Assembly (NCBI RefSeq): GCF_013409745.1
Contig: NZ_JACCBH010000001.1
Span: 2,480,001-2,544,000 of the forward strand
Length of the DNA stretch: 64,000 nucleotides
Source of the DNA: Microbacterium pseudoresistens
Lineage (GTDB): Bacteria; Actinomycetota; Actinomycetes; Actinomycetales; Microbacteriaceae
Direction of reading: 5' to 3'
A program made the translations under genes and the position numbers. The notes below the pieces were generated by a model, which was not told the origin of the DNA, made no database searches, and worked only from the letters and a program-made list of their open reading frames with translations. Shown piece after piece: positions 17,133-25,649 of this stretch; positions within the stretch are counted from its first letter, which is position 1, and each line of letters starts with the position of its first letter.

Positions 17133-17840
17133 ATGACTGATCGCGTCGTACTCGTGACCGGTGGCAATCGCGGCATCGGCCGCGCGATCGCGGAGCGCTT
17201 CGTCGACGACGGATACCGGGTCGCCGTCACCGCGCGCAGCGGCGAGGGTCCGGAGGGCACGCTCACCGTGCGTGCAGACGTCACCGACTCCGCCGGGTTG
17301 GACGCGGCGTTCACCGAGGTGGAGCAGAAGCTCGGGCCCGTCGAGGTCGTCGTCGCGAACGCCGGGATCACGAAGGACACTCTGCTGCTGCGGATGACCG
17401 AGGACGACTTCGACAGCGTCGTCGCCACCAACCTGGGCGGCACGTTCCGCGTCGTCAAGCGCGCCTCGAAGGGGATGCTCCGCGCCCGGTTCGGCCGCGT
17501 CATCCTCATCTCCAGCGTCGTGGGCCTGCTGGGTTCGGCCGGGCAGATCAACTACTCCGCGTCCAAGAGCGCCCTGGTCGGCTTCGCCCGCTCGCTCACC
17601 CGCGAACTCGGATCGCGCGGCATCACCGCGAACGTCGTCGCTCCCGGCTTCATCGAGACCGACATGACCGCCGAGCTTCCCGAAGACACGCAGAAGCAGT
17701 ACAAGGCGAGCATCCCTGCCGGCCGATTCGCCACGGCCGATGAGGTCGCCGGGGTCGTGACATGGCTGGCATCCGATGACGCCGCCTACATCTCCGGTGC
17801 CGTCATCCCGGTCGACGGCGGTCTCGGCATGGGGCACTGA
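17133..17840 (+). CDS. fabG: 3-oxoacyl-ACP reductase-type SDR, FabG
   Basis: A 235-residue classical short-chain dehydrogenase. The NAD(P) motif TGGNRGIG is at residues 9-16, NAG follows later (VVVANAGI), catalytic Y141 and K145 are in YSASK, and VAPGFIETDM follows. The C terminus, GAVIPVDGGLGMGH, is the FabG form. It reduces 3-oxoacyl-ACP in fatty-acid elongation; in actinobacteria this type often pairs with inhA (MabA), which is not seen here, so the exact acyl substrate is uncertain. The ATG lies just after GGAGAACC. Confidence 0.9.
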   Translation: MTDRVVLVTGGNRGIGRAIAERFVDDGYRVAVTARSGEGPEGTLTVRADVTDSAGLDAAFTEVEQKLGPVEVVVANAGITKDTLLLRMTEDDFDSVVATNLGGTFRVVKRASKGMLRARFGRVILISSVVGLLGSAGQINYSASKSALVGFARSLTRELGSRGITANVVAPGFIETDMTAELPEDTQKQYKASIPAGRFATADEVAGVVTWLASDDAAYISGAVIPVDGGLGMGH

Positions 17841-17849
17841 GCCTGAGGG

Positions 17850-18542
17850 TCAGCGGATCGCGTCGACGATCAGCTCGGCGAGGCGGTCGGGCACGGAGAA
17901 CTGGGGCCAGTGTCCGGAGCCGATGGTGATGATCTCCGCATCCTTGATGGAACGGTACTCGTCTTCCGCAGAGCCCCACCCCGCGACTTCTTCCTCGAAC
18001 TCCTGTTCCGACATCCCGCCCATGAGCATCGTCACGGGGATCGCGTAGCGGCGCTCGTCACGGAGAGAGACCGGGTCGGTCGGCACTCGTGCGGGCACGC
18101 TGCTCACCAGAGTCTCGGTGCGCCGGCGGATCTCGGCGGTGAGGTCGCTGACGTCCCCGTCGTCGAAGAAGTCCCAGCCGGGAAAGGGGACGACCCCGTC
18201 GACGATCTCGAACTCGGAGATCCCGAAACCATCGGCGGGCGGTGCCGTGTCGACGAAGATCACGCGCGCAACGCGGTCCGGGCGCGCGTCGGCGGCGGCC
18301 CAGACGACGTTGCCGCCGCCCGAGTGACCCACGAGCACGACCGGCCCCTCGGCGGCGTCGATCCCGGCGACCGTCGCCGCGACCCAGTCGCCGAGGCCGA
18401 TCCCCGCGGACTCGGCTCCCGACGCGCCGACTCCCGGCATCGTCAAGGCGTGCGGGCGGTGCCCCGCGGACTCGAGGGCGGGGATGATCGGGTTCCACGA
18501 GGCGGCGTCGAGCCAGAGTCCCGGTACGAGAATGATGTCCAT
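17850..18542 (-). CDS. Alpha/beta hydrolase
   Basis: A 230-residue cytosolic alpha/beta hydrolase. The N-terminal strand MDIILVPGLWLDAASWNP resembles the salicylate esterase/EstC-like group. The nucleophile elbow is GHSGGG and the C-terminal histidine is likely in IGSGHWPQFS. The substrate cannot be read. It is convergent with fabG, with a 9-bp gap. Confidence 0.85.
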   Translation of the reverse strand: MDIILVPGLWLDAASWNPIIPALESAGHRPHALTMPGVGASGAESAGIGLGDWVAATVAGIDAAEGPVVLVGHSGGGNVVWAAADARPDRVARVIFVDTAPPADGFGISEFEIVDGVVPFPGWDFFDDGDVSDLTAEIRRRTETLVSSVPARVPTDPVSLRDERRYAIPVTMLMGGMSEQEFEEEVAGWGSAEDEYRSIKDAEIITIGSGHWPQFSVPDRLAELIVDAIR

Positions 18543-18604
18543 GCGGCCACGGTAGCCTCGACCGCCGACATGCGGCGGCGAGCTGCCATCCGCCTGCGAC
18601 AGGG

Positions 18605-19243
18605 TCAGGGCAGCAGCGGGATCACCTGGGCGAGGTCGACCGCGCCGATGACGAGGTCGGCCCGCTGCCGCACGGCGGGCTTCGCGTTGAAGGCGAGCCC
18701 GAGGCCCGCGACCGCCATCATCCGCAGATCGTTCGCCCCGTCGCCGATCGCGATCGTGCGCGTGGCGGGCACCCCGAGCTCATCGGCCCAGGCGAGCAGC
18801 GTCGACGCCTTCGCCTCGGCGTCGACGATGTCGCCGTCGACCTCGCCCGCAAGCGCCCCGCCTGCGGTCACGGCGAGCCGGTTGGCGCGCCAGCGGTCGA
18901 CGCCGAGCGCCGGGGCGATCTCGTCGAGCACCTCGTGGAAGCCGCCGGAGACGACACCGACGACACCGCCCCGCTCGTGCACGGCGGCCGTGAGCTCTCC
19001 GACTCCCGCCGTCGCGCGCACCCGCGAGCGCACGTGGTCGAGCGCGCCCAGCGGCACTCCTGTCAGGGCTCTCACCCGTGAGCGCAGGCTCATGGCGAAG
19101 TCCACCTCGCCGCGCATGGCGGCCTCGGTCGCCGCCTGCACCTCGGCGCGACGCCCCGCCTCATCGGCGATCAGCTCGATCACCTCGTCCTGCAGCAGGG
19201 TGGAGTCGGCATCGAGGACGACGAGGAAGCGCGCGGTGGTCAC
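18605..19243 (-). CDS. serB: Phosphoserine phosphatase SerB
   Basis: A 212-residue HAD-type phosphatase catalysing the last step of serine synthesis. Motif I is LDADSTL, with nucleophile D11 and acid/base D13. Motif II is in VVSGGFHEV, the lysine in NAKPAV, and motif III is IGDGANDLRMM. There is no N-terminal ACT domain, so it is the short form. The gene stands between the hydrolase and glgC on the same strand. Confidence 0.92.
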   Translation of the reverse strand: MTTARFLVVLDADSTLLQDEVIELIADEAGRRAEVQAATEAAMRGEVDFAMSLRSRVRALTGVPLGALDHVRSRVRATAGVGELTAAVHERGGVVGVVSGGFHEVLDEIAPALGVDRWRANRLAVTAGGALAGEVDGDIVDAEAKASTLLAWADELGVPATRTIAIGDGANDLRMMAVAGLGLAFNAKPAVRQRADLVIGAVDLAQVIPLLP

Positions 19244-19277
19244 GCGTCCGAGAGTACCGGTCGGCGGGACGGCGGAT

Positions 19278-20522
19278 TCACCGCTCGATCTGCACGCCCT
19301 TGCCCACGACGGTGATGCCGGAGTCGGTCACGGTGAACCCGCGCTCCACGTCGCGCTCGCGATCCACCCCGACGGTCGCGCCGTCGGCGAGCACGACGTT
19401 CTTGTCGAGGATCGCATGATGGACGCGGGCGCCCTGACCCACGCGCACACCGTCGAACAGCACGGAATCGGTGATCGTCGACCCGCCCCCCGCCAGCGTC
19501 CACGGCCCCACCACGCTGCGCTCCAGGTGCGTGCCGGAGAGCACCGAGCCTAGCGAGACGATCGAGTCGATCGCGTTGCCGATGCGCCCCACGGAGTCAC
19601 GGACGAACTTCGCGGGCGGCGAGTTGACGGCCTGCGAGTGGATCGGCCACTCCATGTTGTAGAGGTTGAACACGGGCAGCGTCGAGATGAGATCGCGATG
19701 CGCGTCGAAGAACGAGTCGATGGTGCCCACATCGCGCCAGTAGGAGCGATCGCGGGGGGAGGAACCGGGCACCTCGTTCTGCTTCATGTCGTAGAAGCCC
19801 GCCTCGCCGCGCTCGACGAAGTACGGCACGATGTCGCCGCCCATGTCGTGATTCGAGGTGGGATCCTCTCCGTCGGCCTCGACGGCGGCGATGAGCGCAT
19901 CCGCGTCGAAGATGTAGTTGCCCATCGAGGCGAGCACCTCGTGTGGCGCATCGGGCAGGCCCGACGGATCGGTGGGCTTCTCGAGGAACTCGTTGATGCG
20001 ACCCGATCCATCAGCGGCGACGTCGATCACCCCGAACTGCGAGGCCATGGCCAGCGGCTGCCGGATGCCGGCCACCGTCGCCCTGGCGCCCGAGGCGACG
20101 TGCGCGTCGAGCATCTGCCGGAAGTCCATCCGGTAGACGTGGTCGGCGCCGATGACGACCACGATGTCGGGCTTCTCGTCGTTGACGAGGTTCAGGCTCT
20201 GCAGAATGGCATCCGCCGAGCCCGAGAACCATCGCTTGCCGAGCCGCTGCTGCGCGGGCACCGAGGTGACGTACGAGTCGAGCAGCGCCGACATCCGCCA
20301 GGTCTGCGAGATGTGCCGGTCGAGGCTGTGGGACTTGTACTGCGTGAGCACGACGATCTGCTGCAGACCGGAGTTGATGAGGTTCGAGATCGCGAAATCG
20401 ATCAGTCGGTACTGCCCGCCGAAGGGCACCGCGGGTTTCGCTCGGTCGGCCGTCAGGGGCATCAGACGCTTGCCTTCGCCTCCGGCGAGGATGATCCCGA
20501 AGACCTTCTTAGGTGCCGACAT
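19278..20522 (-). CDS. glgC: Glucose-1-phosphate adenylyltransferase GlgC
   Basis: A 414-residue ADP-glucose pyrophosphorylase. The nucleotidyltransferase motif is [22 protein letters not shown] with [21 protein letters not shown] and the substrate loop FLEKP follow, and the C terminus is a left-handed beta-helix with hexapeptide-like repeats. The ATG at 20522 matches the family length; eight extra residues upstream are possible but unlikely. It is divergent from the glycogen synthase with only 46 bp between, the arrangement seen in Mycobacterium (Rv1213/Rv1212c). Confidence 0.96.
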   Translation of the reverse strand: MSAPKKVFGIILAGGEGKRLMPLTADRAKPAVPFGGQYRLIDFAISNLINSGLQQIVVLTQYKSHSLDRHISQTWRMSALLDSYVTSVPAQQRLGKRWFSGSADAILQSLNLVNDEKPDIVVVIGADHVYRMDFRQMLDAHVASGARATVAGIRQPLAMASQFGVIDVAADGSGRINEFLEKPTDPSGLPDAPHEVLASMGNYIFDADALIAAVEADGEDPTSNHDMGGDIVPYFVERGEAGFYDMKQNEVPGSSPRDRSYWRDVGTIDSFFDAHRDLISTLPVFNLYNMEWPIHSQAVNSPPAKFVRDSVGRIGNAIDSIVSLGSVLSGTHLERSVVGPWTLAGGGSTITDSVLFDGVRVGQGARVHHAILDKNVVLADGATVGVDRERDVERGFTVTDSGITVVGKGVQIER

Positions 20523-20568
20523 GCGTCCACCATAGATCCCCGTCACAGCGTTGCACTACCGTGCAGGT

Positions 20569-21774
20569 ATGCGCGTCGACATCGTTACGAAGGAATACCC
20601 GCCGGAGATCTACGGCGGTGCCGGAGTGCATGTCGCGGAGCTCGTCGGAGCCCTGCGACGGAGCATCGATGTGCGGGTGCACGCCTTCGGCGCGGCGCGC
20701 GACGAGGCGGGCACCCGGTCGTACCTCGCGCCCGTCGAACTGGCCTCCGCGAACGCCGCTCTGCAGACCCTCGGCACCGACCTGCTCATCGCTCCGGACA
20801 TCGCCGGAGCCGATGTCGTGCACAGCCACACCTGGTACGCGAACTTCGCCGGTCATCTCGCCTCGCAGCTGCACGGCATCCCGCACGTCGTGACGGCGCA
20901 CAGCCTCGAGCCGCTGCGGCCGTGGAAGGCCGAGCAGCTGGGCGGCGGATACGCGGTCTCGAGCGGGATCGAGAGGCTCGCTTACGAGAACGCGGCCGCC
21001 GTGATCGCCGTCAGCGCGGGCATGCGCGCCGACATCCTGCGCAGCTACCCGGCCGTGGATCCGAGCCGCGTGCACGTGATCCACAACGGAATCGACGTCG
21101 ATGCATGGCATCCCGTCGACGACGAGGCCTTCGTGCGTGCGCAGGGCATCGACCCTGACCGCCCGTGCGTGATCTTCGTCGGGCGCATCACCAGGCAGAA
21201 GGGGCTGCCGTACCTGCTGCGCGCCGCCGCACTGCTGCCGCCCGAGGTGCAGCTCGTGCTGTGCGCGGGCGCCCCCGACACGGCCGAGATCATGGCCGAG
21301 GTGCAGGAGCTGGTGCGCGGGCTGCAGAGCACGCGCGAGGGCGTCGTGTGGATCGAGCGGATGCTGCCGCGCGACGAACTGAGCGCTCTGCTCACCGCGG
21401 CGACCGCGTTCGTATGCCCGTCGGTGTACGAGCCGCTCGGCATCGTGAACCTCGAGGCGATGGCCTGCGGGGCCGCGGTCGTCGGCACCGCGACCGGCGG
21501 CATCCCGGAGGTCGTCGACGACGGCGTGACGGGCCGGCTCGTCCCCATCGAGCAGATGCAGGACGGCACGGGCACCCCGCTCGATCCCGAGCGCTTCGTG
21601 GCCGACCTCGCCCAGACCCTCGCGGAGGTCGCGACGGACCCGGCGCGCGCGGCCGAGTACGGCAGAGCGGGGCGCGAGCGGGCGGCGCGGGAGTTCAGCT
21701 GGGGGACGATCGCCCAGGCGACGCGCGACCTGTACGCTCGCCTGCTGCCCGGATCGGCGGCGGGGAGCCGATAG
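20569..21774 (+). CDS. glgM: GT4 glycogen synthase / maltose-1-phosphate synthase (GlgM type)
   Basis: A 401-residue GT4 glycosyltransferase. The N-terminal acceptor loop is EYPPEIYGGAGVHVAEL. The donor domain has FVGRITRQKG, the E-x7-E motif in CPSVYEPLGIVNLEAM, and GGIPEVV. It is the actinobacterial GlgA. Its mycobacterial counterpart, Rv1212c (GlgM), makes maltose-1-phosphate from ADP-glucose and glucose-1-phosphate, so the same is likely here. Pairing with divergent glgC supports shared control of glycogen/alpha-glucan synthesis. The ATG at 20569 is chosen; six upstream codons would run into the glgC promoter. Confidence 0.9.
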   Translation: MRVDIVTKEYPPEIYGGAGVHVAELVGALRRSIDVRVHAFGAARDEAGTRSYLAPVELASANAALQTLGTDLLIAPDIAGADVVHSHTWYANFAGHLASQLHGIPHVVTAHSLEPLRPWKAEQLGGGYAVSSGIERLAYENAAAVIAVSAGMRADILRSYPAVDPSRVHVIHNGIDVDAWHPVDDEAFVRAQGIDPDRPCVIFVGRITRQKGLPYLLRAAALLPPEVQLVLCAGAPDTAEIMAEVQELVRGLQSTREGVVWIERMLPRDELSALLTAATAFVCPSVYEPLGIVNLEAMACGAAVVGTATGGIPEVVDDGVTGRLVPIEQMQDGTGTPLDPERFVADLAQTLAEVATDPARAAEYGRAGRERAAREFSWGTIAQATRDLYARLLPGSAAGSR

Positions 21775-21783
21775 GCTGGCGGC

Positions 21784-22569
21784 ATGCCTGGCGTCCTCGA
21801 GTTCTCGGATGTCGTCGTGCGTCGCGACGGCCGCAACATCGTCGATCACGTGACCTGGTCGGTCGCCGCGGATGAGCGCTGGGTGGTGCTCGGCCCCAAT
21901 GGCGCAGGCAAGACGACGGTGCTCCAGCTCGCCGACACGCTCATGCACCCGACCACGGGCTCGGTCGAGATCCTCGGCGAGCGGCTCGGTCGCACCGACG
22001 TCTTCGAGCTGCGCCCGCGCATCGGTTTCGCCTCGTCGTCGATGGCGCGCCGCATCCCCGCGGAGGAGACGGTGCTCGACACCGTGATGACGGCGGCGTA
22101 CTCGGTCATGGGTCGCTGGAACGAGTCCTACGAGAGCATAGACGAGCGCCGCGCGAAGCGCGTGCTCGACCAGTGGAAGCTCGGGCACCTGGCTGACCGC
22201 TTGTTCGGCACGCTCAGCGACGGCGAGCAGAAGCGGGTGCAGATCGCCCGCGCCGTGATGACCGATCCGGAGCTTCTGCTGCTCGACGAGCCGTCGGCGA
22301 GCCTCGATCTGGGTTCGCGCGAAGAGCTTCTTGCCCTTCTGGGCGGCTACGCGCAGTCGCCGACCACACCGGCGATGATCATGGTCACGCACCACGTCGA
22401 GGAGATCCCGCGGGGCTTCACGCACGTGCTGCTGCTGCGCGAGGGAGCCATCGTCGCCGCGGGCCCGATCGCCGAGGCGCTGACCGCCGAGAATCTCGGT
22501 CAGACGTTCGGGATGCCCATCACGCTGGATCACGTCGACGGCCGCTACGCCGCGCGTGCCGCGAGCTGA
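21784..22569 (+). CDS. Stand-alone ABC transporter ATP-binding protein
   Basis: A 261-residue single ABC ATPase. Walker A is GPNGAGKTT (residues ~37-45), the signature is the variant LSDGEQKRV, Walker B LLLLDEPSASLD and the switch MVTHHVEEI. No permease gene is adjacent. Actinobacteria carry a conserved lone ATPase of this YlmA-like form; its partner and substrate are unknown. It follows glgM by 9 bp and may be co-transcribed. Confidence 0.88.
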   Translation: MPGVLEFSDVVVRRDGRNIVDHVTWSVAADERWVVLGPNGAGKTTVLQLADTLMHPTTGSVEILGERLGRTDVFELRPRIGFASSSMARRIPAEETVLDTVMTAAYSVMGRWNESYESIDERRAKRVLDQWKLGHLADRLFGTLSDGEQKRVQIARAVMTDPELLLLDEPSASLDLGSREELLALLGGYAQSPTTPAMIMVTHHVEEIPRGFTHVLLLREGAIVAAGPIAEALTAENLGQTFGMPITLDHVDGRYAARAAS

Positions 22570-22653
22570 TCGCACGTCATCTGATAGACTTGGTCGCTGG
22601 CGCCCGGCGTGCCCACGAGACTTCCTCCCACACCATCTCCGCAAGGATTCCGC

Positions 22654-22902
22654 ATGAAGACTGACATTCACCCCGACTACCAGGCCGTCGTTTTCCGTGA
22701 CCTCGGCTCGGGCGAGACGTTCCTCACCCGTTCGACCGTCACCAGCGACAAGACGATCGAGCTGGACGGCGTGGAGTACCCCGTCATCGACGTCGAGATC
22801 TCCTCGGCCTCGCACCCGTTCTACACGGGCAAGCAGCGCATCATGGACTCGGCCGGTCGCGTCGAGAAGTTCAACCAGCGCTTCAAGAACTTCGGCAAGT
22901 AA
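22654..22902 (+). CDS. rpmE2: 50S ribosomal protein L31, type B (zinc-independent)
   Basis: An 82-residue type B L31. [16 protein letters not shown] and [13 protein letters not shown] are typical, and the CxxC zinc pair of type A is absent. Type B forms replace the zinc form under zinc limitation or are the only form in many actinobacteria. No Zur-like palindrome is seen in the 84-bp upstream gap. ATG at 22654 follows AAGGA. A strong terminator follows. Confidence 0.97.
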   Translation: MKTDIHPDYQAVVFRDLGSGETFLTRSTVTSDKTIELDGVEYPVIDVEISSASHPFYTGKQRIMDSAGRVEKFNQRFKNFGK

Positions 22903-22913
22903 GCGCCGTCACG

Positions 22914-22946
22914 AAGGCCTCGTCATCCTCGGATGGCGGGGCCTTT
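22914..22946 (+). terminator. Rho-independent terminator after rpmE2
   Basis: AAGGCCTCGTCAT (22914-22926) pairs with ATGGCGGGGCCTT (22933-22945) through 13 pairs including two G-U, with a 6-base loop, and is followed by a short T run. It lies 11 bp past the L31 stop. Confidence 0.8.
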
Positions 22947-22975
22947 CGTCGTGTCCGCTCGCGGCGTGACACGGG

Positions 22976-23272
22976 TCACTCCCGATCGTCGATCTCGATG
23001 ACGATGCGGTGCTCGTCCACGATCCTTCCCGGTCCCTTGTCGGGGCTCGGGGCGGGTACGGAGGCGCGGCGCTGGCGATCCCGCTCGCTCCCCGCCTCAT
23101 GCGCCGACGGCGACCACACCGCGTCGAAGGCGCCGCCGACGCCGCCGCCGCGCCCGCGATACTTCTCTTCGACAGGACGCCGGGAGAACGCCTGCTGCAG
23201 TCCGATGAAGAGCAGAACCGGGCCGAGGAGCAGCACAGACACGATCAGGGTCCACCCGATGGCCTCGTTCAT
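22976..23272 (-). CDS. Small hypothetical membrane protein
   Basis: A 98-residue protein. An N-terminal hydrophobic helix (WTLIVSVLLLGPVLLFIGL) is followed by a basic glycine-rich region and a polar C terminus ending IDEHRIVIEIDDRE-like with alternating charge. It is probably a single-pass membrane protein with a cytoplasmic tail. No family is recognised. The frame is long, with a plausible ATG and normal codon use, so it is probably real. Confidence 0.6.
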   Translation of the reverse strand: MNEAIGWTLIVSVLLLGPVLLFIGLQQAFSRRPVEEKYRGRGGGVGGAFDAVWSPSAHEAGSERDRQRRASVPAPSPDKGPGRIVDEHRIVIEIDDRE

Positions 23273-23335
23273 GCTCTTAGGCTAGAGCGACGCCCCGGCA
23301 CGCGGCATCCATCCAGAGGCTGACATATGCCGCGG

Positions 23336-24052
23336 TCAGCCGACGGCGCCGCGCAGCGGCCAGGCACCGTCGAGGGCGTCTTCGGGATCCAGCCGCCCGA
23401 TGCCGATGAAGTACTCGGTGAGGCTCTCGGCCTGATCCCTCGCCCATCCGATCTGGCGCGTGTGCAGTTCGGCGGCCGACGGCGGTAGGGCGTATCGCGC
23501 GGCGATGGCCTGCGCCACGCGCCCGGCTGCCACGGCGTCGGCCGAGGCGTCGTGCGCGCCGTCGAGCACCACGCCGTAGTGCTCGCACACCACCTCGAGC
23601 GTGCGCTTGCCGCGTCGGTACCGGTCGACGGCCTTGTCGATCACGAGCGGATCGATGACGGGACGGGGATCGTCGAGCGGGGCGATCCCGTGCCGCAGGC
23701 ACTCGTGCCGGAGGAGGGAGAGGTCGTAGGACGCGTTGTACGCGACGAGGGGCACGCCCTGGACGAGTAGCGACTGCAGTGCTGTCGCAATCTGGGAGAC
23801 CACCTGCGCGGCGGGGTCTCCCTCGCGTCGCGCGCGCTCGGTGGTGATGCCGTGGATGGCGGCGGCTCCCGCCGGGATGGGAACTCCCGGGTCGGCGATC
23901 CAGCTGCGAGAGGCGATCTCGTGGCCGTGCGAATCGAGCACGCCCACATGGGCGGAGACGATGCGATCGGTGCTCACATCGATCCCGGTCGTCTCGAGGT
24001 CGAAGACCCCGATGCGCGAGAGCCAGGCCGGGGGATCGCTGCGGTCGTCCAT
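23336..24052 (-). CDS. DnaQ-like 3'-5' exonuclease
   Basis: A 238-residue DEDDh exonuclease. ExoI is IGVFDLETTG, ExoII lies in LVAYNASYDLSLL, and ExoIII is GAHDASADAVAAGRV with the catalytic histidine and aspartate. There is no polymerase or BRCT domain. It is like the epsilon subunit but could act in RNA or DNA repair; the true replication epsilon cannot be told apart from sequence alone. Confidence 0.88.
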   Translation of the reverse strand: MDDRSDPPAWLSRIGVFDLETTGIDVSTDRIVSAHVGVLDSHGHEIASRSWIADPGVPIPAGAAAIHGITTERARREGDPAAQVVSQIATALQSLLVQGVPLVAYNASYDLSLLRHECLRHGIAPLDDPRPVIDPLVIDKAVDRYRRGKRTLEVVCEHYGVVLDGAHDASADAVAAGRVAQAIAARYALPPSAAELHTRQIGWARDQAESLTEYFIGIGRLDPEDALDGAWPLRGAVG

Positions 24053-24149
24053 GTGCTCACCGTACGAGCGGGTGCCGACATCGGCGCGAGGGCGCGCGGC
24101 GCGGTGCCATGCTCACGGGCGGAGAGGCGGTCGGCCGTAGACTTCGGGG

Positions 24150-25049
24150 GTGACCGTTCCCTCTCCGTACGACTCCCGGCTCCGTACGATCCCGGTCACC
24201 CGCGGAGAGGTGCCGGTGCTCGGCGGCTCGACCGCCTACTGGACGTACGGGCCGGAGGATGCGTCGCACACCATCGTCGCCGTGCACGGCTTCCGCGGCG
24301 AGCATCACGGTCTCGAGCCGGTCGTCGCCTACCTGCCCGGCATCCGGGTGATCATGCCCGACCTCCCTGGATTCGGCGAGACGGCGCCGCTGCCCGGCCA
24401 CACGCACGACCTCGCCGCGTACGCCGCGTGGCTCACGGAGTTCGTCACGGCCGTCGCGCCCGGCGCCGTGATCCTCGGGCACTCCTTCGGCTCTATCGTG
24501 ACAGCCGCGGCCGTCGCCGATGGACTTCCGACGCCACGACTGATCCTCATCAACCCCATCGGCGCGCCCGCGCTGGAGGGCCCTAAGGGAGTGATGACCC
24601 GGCTCGCGGTCCTCTACTACGCTCTGGGGGCGCGCCTGCCCGAGACGTGGGGAACGGCGCTGCTGCGACATCCCGCCATCGTGCGCGTCATGAGCGAGAC
24701 GATGGCCAAGACGCGCGACCGGGATCTGCGCCGTTTCGTGCACGCGCAGCACGACGAGTACTTCTCGCGCTTCACCGATCGCTCCACGTTGCGCGACGCG
24801 TTCCTCACCAGCGTGTCGCACGACGTTCGCGACTCCGCTCCGCGGATCGCGGTGCCGACCCTGATCGTGGCGGCCCAGCGCGATGACATCACCCCCATCG
24901 AGGAGGTCCGGAAACTGGCCGACATGTTCGCCGACGCCGAACTCGTGGAGATCGCGCAGGTGGGGCATCTGATCCACTACGAGACCCCCGCGGAGGCGGC
25001 CGGCGCCATCCGACGCTTCCTCAGCCCTCCCGGCGGGCAAGTCCCATGA
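24150..25049 (+). CDS. Alpha/beta hydrolase
   Basis: A 299-residue alpha/beta hydrolase with GTG start. HGFRGEHHG forms the oxyanion region, the nucleophile elbow is GHSFGS, the acid is likely in AAQRDDIT, and the histidine in VGHLIHYETP. The layout (residues ~160-220 as a helical cap) resembles haloalkane dehalogenase/MhpC-type enzymes. The substrate is unknown. The 3' end overlaps the convergent Lrp-type gene by 29 bp. Confidence 0.87.
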   Translation: MTVPSPYDSRLRTIPVTRGEVPVLGGSTAYWTYGPEDASHTIVAVHGFRGEHHGLEPVVAYLPGIRVIMPDLPGFGETAPLPGHTHDLAAYAAWLTEFVTAVAPGAVILGHSFGSIVTAAAVADGLPTPRLILINPIGAPALEGPKGVMTRLAVLYYALGARLPETWGTALLRHPAIVRVMSETMAKTRDRDLRRFVHAQHDEYFSRFTDRSTLRDAFLTSVSHDVRDSAPRIAVPTLIVAAQRDDITPIEEVRKLADMFADAELVEIAQVGHLIHYETPAEAAGAIRRFLSPPGGQVP

Positions 25050-25494
25050 GTCCCGCGACCCGGAACGGGATCACCTCGCCCATCGCGAGGGAGGTCTCGG
25101 TGCGCTCGACCCCCTCGATGGAGAGGATGCGAGCGTCCGTGTCGAACAGGTGGCGCGCATCACGGCAGGCGACCCGCGCGAGGATATCGACCGATCCGCT
25201 CAGGCCGTGCGCCTGCACGACCTCGGGCACGCGGGCGAGCTCGGAGATGATGCGGGGCAACTCGGTCTGGCGGAGGCCGATGTTCACGAACGCCTGCAAT
25301 GGGAATCCGAGCACCGCGGGGGAGAAGGCCCGCTCATAGGGCAGGAACACGCCGGTCTGCTCCAGACGCGTCATGCGCGCCTGGACTGTGTTGCGGGAGA
25401 GTCCGAGCTTCTCCGCCAGGGCGACGACGGTCGCGCGGGGCTCCGAGGCGAGAGCGTCAAGGAGGTCCAGATCGGTGCGATCGAGTGCTGACAT
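25021..25494 (-). CDS. Lrp/AsnC-family regulator, probable bkd regulator
   Basis: A 157-residue regulator: N-terminal helix-turn-helix (LDLLDALASEPRATVVALAEKLGLS then NTVQARMTRLE) and a C-terminal RAM effector domain (residues ~75-140). It is divergent from the branched-chain 2-oxoacid dehydrogenase operon, the same arrangement as Lrp-type BkdR in Pseudomonas. An 8-bp inverted repeat lies in the shared upstream region. A branched-chain amino acid or 2-oxo acid is the likely effector; this is inference. Confidence 0.85.
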   Translation of the reverse strand: MSALDRTDLDLLDALASEPRATVVALAEKLGLSRNTVQARMTRLEQTGVFLPYERAFSPAVLGFPLQAFVNIGLRQTELPRIISELARVPEVVQAHGLSGSVDILARVACRDARHLFDTDARILSIEGVERTETSLAMGEVIPFRVAGLMGLARREG

Positions 25495-25496
25495 AG

Positions 25497-25536
25497 TGCC
25501 AAACCGTACCAGGCAACCCGAGTGCTCTGTTTGGCA
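25497..25536. promoter_or_regulatory. Candidate Lrp-type operator in the bkd divergent promoter
   Basis: TGCCAAAC (25497-25504) and GTTTGGCA (25529-25536) are exact inverted repeats whose centres are 32 bp apart, about three helical turns. They lie directly upstream of the Lrp-type gene and 114 bp upstream of bkdA. The spacing suits binding of an Lrp multimer on one face of the DNA. Confidence 0.6.
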
Positions 25537-25649
25537 ACATGCTCAAGGCGTCCTGAAATGCTTGAGCCAGATGCTCGCCAGACGTAGCCTCTGAGCAACG
25601 GCAACGACGCCCGGTCTCCTCACGAGGGAGGCCGCTCAGAAGGAGGACG

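Noticed and set aside
22570..22653. Zur box upstream of type B L31
   Set aside because: No TGATAATCATTATCA-like palindrome could be found in this gap.
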